From Liolophura sinensis (taxonomy: Eukaryota > Mollusca > Polyplacophora > Chitonida > Chitonidae), in the NCBI RefSeq assembly GCF_032854445.1, contig NC_088305.1, forward strand, positions 14,061,717 through 14,125,716: a stretch of 64,000 bases of DNA, in the 5' to 3' direction. A program made the position numbers and the translations under genes. The notes beneath the pieces were generated by a model. It did not search any database. It saw nothing but the letters and a program-made list of their open reading frames with translations, and was not told the origin of the DNA. Of this stretch, positions 58,060-64,000 are shown piece after piece. How positions within the stretch are numbered: position 1 is the first letter of the stretch; each line of letters opens with the position of its first letter.

Positions 58060-58245
58060 GGGCGTGTAAGTGGCCATTGTTTAACCATTTACAAGTGCAT
58101 GAACTGTTAGGCTAAAATTCTAACAGAGGTAAACTGACAAGAGGCCAGATTTCACCGGTTACGTGTGGCCATTTGCCAATTATCGCAGTGTCGTGGGTAC
58201 TGTGGTTTTACGCCCTATGTTGTATGTCATTTATATTGATATGAT
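58060..58245 (+). repeat. DR200 dispersed repeat copy
   Basis: GGCGTGTAAGTGGCCATTGT, AACAGAGGTAAACTGACAAG, AGATTTCACCGGTTACGTGT and ATGTTGTATGTCATTTATAT landmarks. Confidence 0.7.
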
Positions 58246-58956
58246 ATTTATGGGTCCCCAACAACTCTAGAGTCATTCAATATTAACGTATAGCCAGCCG
58301 TACGGGTGCACTGAAGATAACATTAAACTTGCGAGTTAAAACAGAAAATACATCAGTGAACATACAAACTCATGCATAAGCGTATACGTAATGTTTTCCT
58401 TTATTTTACGACATGGAAGCTACTAAGTACTTTACAACTAGAAATCAACTTTTTCTGTCCATGTATAAATACCTGACACAGGTTTCCAATATTGACATAA
58501 CATCGAATTACGCAGGTGCCCTTATTGAGCTGTAACTTTATATCATGCCGTTGTATATTTGTTTGGTTCTGGTCCGTTTACAGCCCTTAAAGGATACATG
58601 CAACGCTTGGTTTTTGTTTTTAATATGCTGTGTATAATGTGACATAGCATATAAAACTCTGAAAAAGCTTATTCAGTTTTCTTCTTGAGACGTTAAAATG
58701 GCTTTGAATTACAGTTTTCGTAAGGCTCCAGTAGTTAGTTCGGTAATTACATGGTGACGTCAACGGTAATAGCTGTAAAAGCAAAACTGTTGGGAGTCAT
58801 TTCCGAATATTCTCAACCTTTGACTGAAGATATGCATAGAGGACTTATTACGAAATATAAAATGTACCTCAAAAAATGAGCTTTATTGTCATTTTTTGGC
58901 ATATCTTCCTTCATATTTCCTAAAACTAAAATCTTCTTTTTATATGTATGTATGCT

Positions 58957-59312
58957 TAAGATTTTACGTCGTACTTGACAATTTCTCAGTCATATGACGA
59001 CGAGGAGTCATTAGGTGTGTGTACATATACCGTGTCGTCTTGTGGCAGGGTGTGTCCATGCTGCCAAAGTGATGTCGCCACTGAAGTGTCATGCCGAGAC
59101 ATCAGATATGACGTCTCACCCAGTCACACTATGCTAACACCGGGTGAACAAGTCCTGTTTCCTTGCACTAACTCCTCAGTGCCGAGGGTGAAGCGAGGCA
59201 GCAGCAAGTACCATTATTAAAGTCTTAAGTATGATCCGACAGGGGTTTGAGCCCTGAGTGTCCCGATTTTGGATCGGGCGCTATAAACACTTGGCTACCG
59301 AAGCGGTCTCTT
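58957..59312 (-). repeat. tRNA-derived SINE, family 3
   Basis: Reverse copy: 3' end (TCAGTCATATGACGACGAGG) at the left, tRNA-like head (GGCTACCGAAGCGG) at the right. Confidence 0.75.
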
Positions 59313-60300
59313 CTTTTTATAGTACCTTTTTATGTGTCTTTTACATGAACTGCAAACATGTGACGATATTGTGCTTTAACAGCATTTTACAGAATTTTAG
59401 TCAGAAGAGAGCTTTCTATCCACAGCGAAATGCACCGTACCCCAAATTGCAAGTGACTTTTACTATACTGATATTTACCTGTGATGATTTTTTTTATTTT
59501 TTCACGTAAAAATAAGCCGTCAAAACTTAGCCATCTAATACACCGATTTTATCTTTTTGAAACAATTATACGCTGCAAACACCCTGTCGTCAATGGTGAA
59601 GCGAGTACATGATAAAACAATGTTTCTTTTTTCTTTAAATAAAGAAACGCCTATTGCGCGTGAGTACACGAAATCACGTGGCAGCCATCCAGATAATATC
59701 AGAGAGACATTAAAACTATGAGGATTGCACATTCTTATTGCCGTTAAGTAACATTCTCATCAACTAATGTTGTTTAATTTGTATAGTTTAATCAACCGTA
59801 TGGTCACCTTGCAAACTATCCCTGTTCTAATAACCACTGAACGCCCCTGGCAGAATGCGGAGTAAATAAACGACTTCTGTGGAAGAAATATACAATTATG
59901 TAAAAGAAATATCTTATGCAGGTACACAAGCCGTTATTTCCTCTAAAAACAATACACCGAAGTGCCCTGACAGATTTAATCAGATGCTTCTGGGCAGATG
60001 GACTTACTATACATGAAACAGGGCTTATGATTGGCTCACGGCACCTCATTCGTCAGCATAGCGGAACGCACTGATATTTATGCTAAGTCGTAAAAAATCA
60101 GAGCACAGCAACAAAGCTTATATAAATGTACACATAAAAAACATCGTATTTTACAAATAATATAGATCGCCACGATCTGGCTGTGATAAACGCCTGTATG
60201 ACTGTCTTTTCGTGATGAATAAAGGTCTCAATGATGACATTATTGTTGGTATTTATCGAGAGTGAAATCTAATGTGCATCGCGTGGCCCGACTGTCCAGA
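59313..60300. other. no recognised feature
   Basis: AT-rich region between the two divergent peptide genes; no exon supported. Confidence 0.4.
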
Positions 60301-60429
60301 TCCACCAGTAAATGACAGAGCGCCTGTAACAAACCTCAGTCACAACGCGGTACACCAAAAGCAAACCCCAGTCCCAATACTGAACGCCTGTCAACGGAAG
60401 TACCTGTAACGAAGCCCATTCCCATCATA

Positions 60430-60805
60430 TAAAGCCTGTAACAACTTCTAGTACATCTACCAGCATAGGACGTCTGTAACAATCCCCACCCAACACAGAA
60501 CACTTGTAACAATCCCCGGTCCCAACAGAGAACCCCTGTAACAATTCCCAGTCCCAGCACAGAGCCCTTGTAACAATCCCCGGTCCCAGCACAGAGCCCT
60601 TATAACAATCCCCAGTTCCAACAGAGAACCCTTGTAACAATTTCCAGTCCCAGCACAGAGCCCTTGTAACAATCCCCAGTCCCAGCACAGAGCCCTTGTA
60701 ACAATCCCCAGTCCCAGCACAGAGCCCTTGTAACAATCCCCCAGTCCCAGCACAGAGCCCTTGTAACAATTCCTATTCCCAACACAAAGCCTTTGTAACC
60801 ATCCT
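60430..60805. repeat. 32-bp minisatellite
   Basis: About 11 copies of CAATCCCCAGTCCCAGCACA plus GAGCCCTTGTAA. Minus-strand frames over it are artefacts. Confidence 0.9.
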
Positions 60806-60809
60806 CAGT

Positions 60810-61838
60810 TACCCAGAAAGCTTAATACATCCGTAATTACGATAATTGTTAGTGAATTTATAGAACACTTATGATTATGTGTTGTATTGCTATGAACTAA
60901 GACCTTTGCAAAATCCAGATTCTGTTTCCCTTGTAGGATTCAAGTATAATTTCAGATTGAGAGAGGCCTCTTGGTAAGGCATAGATGTAAGGAAACTATG
61001 ATGCATTTGTGAATCAATGTAGTGCACCAGAAAGTTTGCTGTCCTTTCCTCTATATAATATAAGGCTGACTTTGAAAACATTTGTCATCCTGGCAAAAAA
61101 CACCAGTGTAAAAACAGCGTTTAAGAGTTGTCGAAAAAAAAAGTTCAACTTCATATCATCTAGATGTTTAACCAGAAATTACTCTCTGTCAGCACCAGTG
61201 ACTCGTGATGAAGTCTGATAGCTGCCTTATGTTTTGTATTCAGTGAATTGTTACATGGAAACTGCAAGTGAAAAGTGTACATGAATTTTTTGTATTCATT
61301 ATATTTCCGTTACACTGAGGTTAACGTATATACAATTGCATTATCAGAAAGTTGTGATTTAATTCTATAATCTATATTAGAATTATTTTCATATGCGACA
61401 TTCGTAAATATACAAATTCATTGCCATTTATGTCAGCTATTATTTTATCGGAAGTTCTAAGATTTAATCATGATACTGTATATCAAGTATGTACAAAAAT
61501 AAACATTTGTAGGCGTAGAGAATGCTATAATATATCAAAAATATATTTGTTTGCTCACAAAATGGTTCAATTTATCTGTGTAATAAATAAAGCAACAGAG
61601 CAAGGTTGTTTACGAATATCGCTTTTTCATCTAGTGATAAGAATTGCTACCGTCCCAGAGTCGAATGTGGGCAGATGTCATTCTAAAACGTTATGTAGAA
61701 CACGCATGATTTTGTTAGTCATCGAATTATTTCCTCCAACAATTTAACAAAGTAAAGTAAACATTGTCTTATCTCTTCTATCTGTGAATGAACAATGTAT
61801 GGTCACGCGGAAATGGATTATTGTATTACTGACGAATA
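60810..61838. other. no recognised feature
   Basis: AT-rich sequence upstream of peptide copy 2; a 108-codon frame at 61421-61747 has no support. Confidence 0.4.
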
Positions 61839-61839
61839 A

Positions 61840-61944
61840 GCTGACACTGTATTTCCTCTCCGTAGACACGGAACTTTTCTACCCAAGTGCACAAAATCGT
61901 AAAAAAATTTTTTGGAGGAAATAAAAACTTGGGGCCTACAAAAC
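61840..61944 (+). promoter_or_regulatory. promoter region of peptide copy 2
   Basis: Homologous to the copy 1 promoter from GCTGACACTGTATTTCC to GGAAATAAAAACTTGGGGCC. The TATA position reads CCTACAAAACCAGCG instead of CCTATAAAACCAGCG, a T-to-C change in the TATA core. Confidence 0.55.
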
Positions 61945-61966
61945 CAGCGATCTGGCAGTTTCTATC

Positions 61967-62020
61967 AACAGTTCTTCGTCCGATTTCTACCAGACGAACT
62001 TGAAAGACAAGCCTACAAAG
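61967..62020 (+). other. peptide copy 2, exon 1 (5' UTR)
   Basis: Ends CCTACAAAG|GTAAGG, matching copy 1. Start estimated. Intron 1 is about 794 bp here against 174 bp in copy 1, partly because of a SINE. Confidence 0.55.
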
Positions 62021-62401
62021 GTAAGGTAAAATGTGGCGACAGGCTTTAAGTACACTGTTAGAATTCCTGGTAAAGCTTTACTGTATATGTTTACACATAT
62101 AGTGTAAATGTTCACCTTTTGCAGTAAGCTTTCCATATTTATAAGGTAAACTAAGGTATTTTTACTTGAAATATTATTTTTTACGTTGCTGTAGTAACAA
62201 TCAGTAAACATGTACATATCCAGGAAAAGGTCATATCCCAGTCTCCATGCACCCAAATAGCTGAACGTTCTACATTTGGCCATGTAAAACGGCTGTGTTT
62301 GTTAAATTATGCATGTTAAAACACTATTTTCTTAAAGCAATTAGGCCTATAGGCCTAAGGCAGTATGCAAGAATGAAGACTACAAATGTAGGCTGCGTCT
62401 T

Positions 62402-62525
62402 TTTGATTTATTTATGTATTTATTTGTTTATTTATTGATTGATTTTTTTTGATTGGTATTTTACGCCGTACTCAAGAATATTTCATCTATACAACGGCGA
62501 TCAGCATTATGTTGGGAGGAAACGC
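62402..62525 (-). repeat. family 1 SINE, 5'-truncated, in intron 1 of copy 2
   Basis: TTTATT tail and GCCGTACTCAAGAATATTTC body start. Confidence 0.78.
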
Positions 62526-62814
62526 GTCTTTTTGAGTAAAAATATCAGTACAGGTTTACCAGGACAAAATTAACGTTTACATTACAAACTAAACGTATAC
62601 ATGTATGTGAGGTGAAACTTTACTCAATCGGATGCAGCCAAACCTCACGTTTTTTTCTGAAAATGTTTAGGGCAAACTTTTAGCGGTGTATATGTTCCCT
62701 TAATCGACATGTAATACCTAAAGCAGGTCAGAATATAAGCCATACTAGTGCAAAAGGTACAGTTCTGTAGGTTAACTGGCCCACACCTTTACTTTCCTGA
62801 TGTTTTGTTTATAG

Positions 62815-63006
62815 ATGAAGACGAAGACGATACTGGTGTTAATGGTCCTCAGCATGTTGGCTGTGGAAGAGAGTAACGCCTGGATCAATAGTGTCTGCAG
62901 ATGGGTTTGTTACAGAGGCTGCGAACTGCTTATAAAGAGGGGCTGGGGCCGACAGGCCCTCTGTAAATTCGCCTGTCGTAGAAAGTGTGGTAGGGGAAAG
63001 AGACAG
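62815..63006 (+). CDS. cationic six-cysteine secreted peptide, copy 2, exon 2
   Basis: 64 codons from the ATG directly after the acceptor (TTTATAG|ATG) to donor CAG|GTGAGT. Differs from copy 1 by two added residues (Trp-Ile) after the signal peptide and Arg for Ile between the first two cysteines, making it more basic; the rest is nearly identical, also at the DNA level. Same CX3CX3C-X13-CX3CX3C frame and GKR site. Continues in exon 3 at 63772; later exons lie beyond the window. Reading through the donor would give an 89-residue product, considered unlikely. Confidence 0.83.
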
Positions 63007-63404
63007 GTGAGTACTTTTGGGATCCAACCTTTGGAAGCGTATCGTACCATCTCGCATCAAAGTTTAGTCCTGAAACAACAATAATACAAGAAAGTTAATT
63101 GTAATACAAATAAGTGTGTGATCGTCATACTGGAAAACTGTTTTAAGTACATGACGGTCCGGCGATTTATGGCTAACTAAATGCCCAAATTCACTCACCC
63201 GCGTTTCCCAGGTACATGACAAAACTCCTTATTAATCCTCCATACCTTATGACCGGGGAGAGCTGGATTCGATCTTGTGACCAACATGTAGTTCATGCAA
63301 GGGATCGTCACCGTGGATCAAAAAACTTATACAAGGGATTTGTTTCGTACACCAATGAAACTGATCCCCATGCTATACAGAAATGTCATAAATAAACAAT
63401 TTAT

Positions 63405-63669
63405 TTATTTATTTTTTTGACTGGGGTTTTACGCCGTACTCAAGAATATTTCACTTATATGACGGCGGTCAGCATTATGGTGGGTGGAAACCGGGCAGAG
63501 CCCGGGGGAAACCCACGACCATCCACAGGTTGCTGACAGACCTTCCCACGTACGGCCGGAGAGGAAGCCAGCATGAGCTGGACTTGAACTCACAGCGACA
63601 GCATTGGTGAGAGACTCCTGGGTCATTACGCTGCGCTAGCGCGCTAACCGACTGAGCCACGGAGGCCCC
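63405..63669 (-). repeat. tRNA-derived SINE, family 1, full length with 14-bp target site duplication
   Basis: Complete reverse copy in intron 2 of peptide copy 2, flanked by AATAAACAATTTAT (63391-63404 and 63670-63683). The perfect flanks indicate a recent insertion; copy 1 has no SINE matching it. Confidence 0.93.
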
Positions 63670-63771
63670 AATAAACAATTTATGGATGTTAAAACTTGCC
63701 AAACATATGAACGTTTGTATTTTTGTAAAATCCTACAAAACTTGGAATTATACATGCGCATATCATTCCAG

Positions 63772-63934
63772 GCGATCGATGGGCTTGGTCACGTGACACC
63801 AATCCCCGCTAACTTTGACTTCTACGACCTAGACGACGACAACTTCATCGAGATCAACGAGTTTGCTGCGACATTAGGCGAAGACGTCAACGAACCTGAT
63901 CTCGTGAAAGGCTTCATTCTCACCGACGTCAACG
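63772..63934 (+). CDS. peptide precursor copy 2, exon 3 (EF-hand 1)
   Basis: Acceptor TATCATTCCAG, donor AACG|GTAGGT, 163 bases as in copy 1. EF-hand loop reads D-L-D-D-D-N-F-I-E-I-N-E (precursor residues 83-94), canonical at positions 1, 3, 5 and 12, with an extra Asp compared with copy 1. Ends in the first residues of the second loop; exons 4 and 5 are expected to the right of the window. Confidence 0.83.
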
Positions 63935-64000
63935 GTAGGTTGAAAAATGGCGTAACTGTATACATATTTGGATTTGGTTTGTTCATTTATTGGCTTGTGC

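Noticed and set aside
63007-63084. Unspliced 89-residue form of peptide copy 2
   Set aside because: A strong donor (CAG|GTGAGT) conserved in copy 1 and an in-phase EF-hand exon make splicing far more likely.

Overview
This window looks like nuclear DNA of a marine invertebrate, most likely a mollusc or another lophotrochozoan. It is AT-rich, low in gene density, has short exons with GT/AG junctions, and is full of tRNA-derived SINEs, MITE-like inverted repeats, minisatellites and one satellite array. The taxon is an inference from this repeat and gene style; nothing here proves it. No bacterial-type operon, rRNA, intact tRNA gene or CRISPR was seen.

Layout. 0-5.1 kb: the last four coding exons (+) of a Gln/Tyr-rich protein gene, with SINEs and minisatellites in its introns. 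5.3-7.5 kb: three minisatellites downstream of its stop. 7.5-19.5 kb: mostly non-coding, with SINEs, a foldback element at 12.05-12.49 kb, 35-bp and 15-bp tandem arrays, a possible short 3'-terminal exon (-) at 14.1 kb and a very tentative first exon at 10.1 kb. 19.5-31.9 kb: a recent direct tandem duplication (about 5.3 and 5.6 kb units) next to an older diverged partial copy; each copy holds a TATA-bearing segment and a short secreted-peptide-like reading frame of doubtful integrity. 32-39 kb: little recognised beyond SINEs and a MITE. 39.2-43.2 kb: about 87 copies of a 46-bp satellite, followed by a 33/34-bp minisatellite and tandem pieces of a roughly 200-bp dispersed repeat (called DR200 here). 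Both tandem arrays match two different segments of DR200. 47.05-50.15 kb: a decayed Ty3/gypsy-type retroelement whose surviving domains run protease, integrase, then RT start and RNase H, the order of the Gmr1 group.

51.2-63.9 kb holds the most interesting genes: two divergent, head-to-head paralogues of a secreted peptide gene. The complete copy (minus strand, five exons, 453 coding bases, 150 residues) encodes a signal peptide, a cationic six-cysteine peptide with the symmetrical pattern CX3CX3C-X13-CX3CX3C, an amidation plus dibasic cleavage site (G-K-R), then an acidic propeptide made of a canonical EF-hand pair. The second copy (plus strand) has the same exon structure but runs off the end of the window. 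About 100 bp of promoter is conserved between them. The most economical reading is a defence or toxin-like helical-hairpin peptide made as a precursor with an acidic, calcium-binding carrier; the activity itself is inference.
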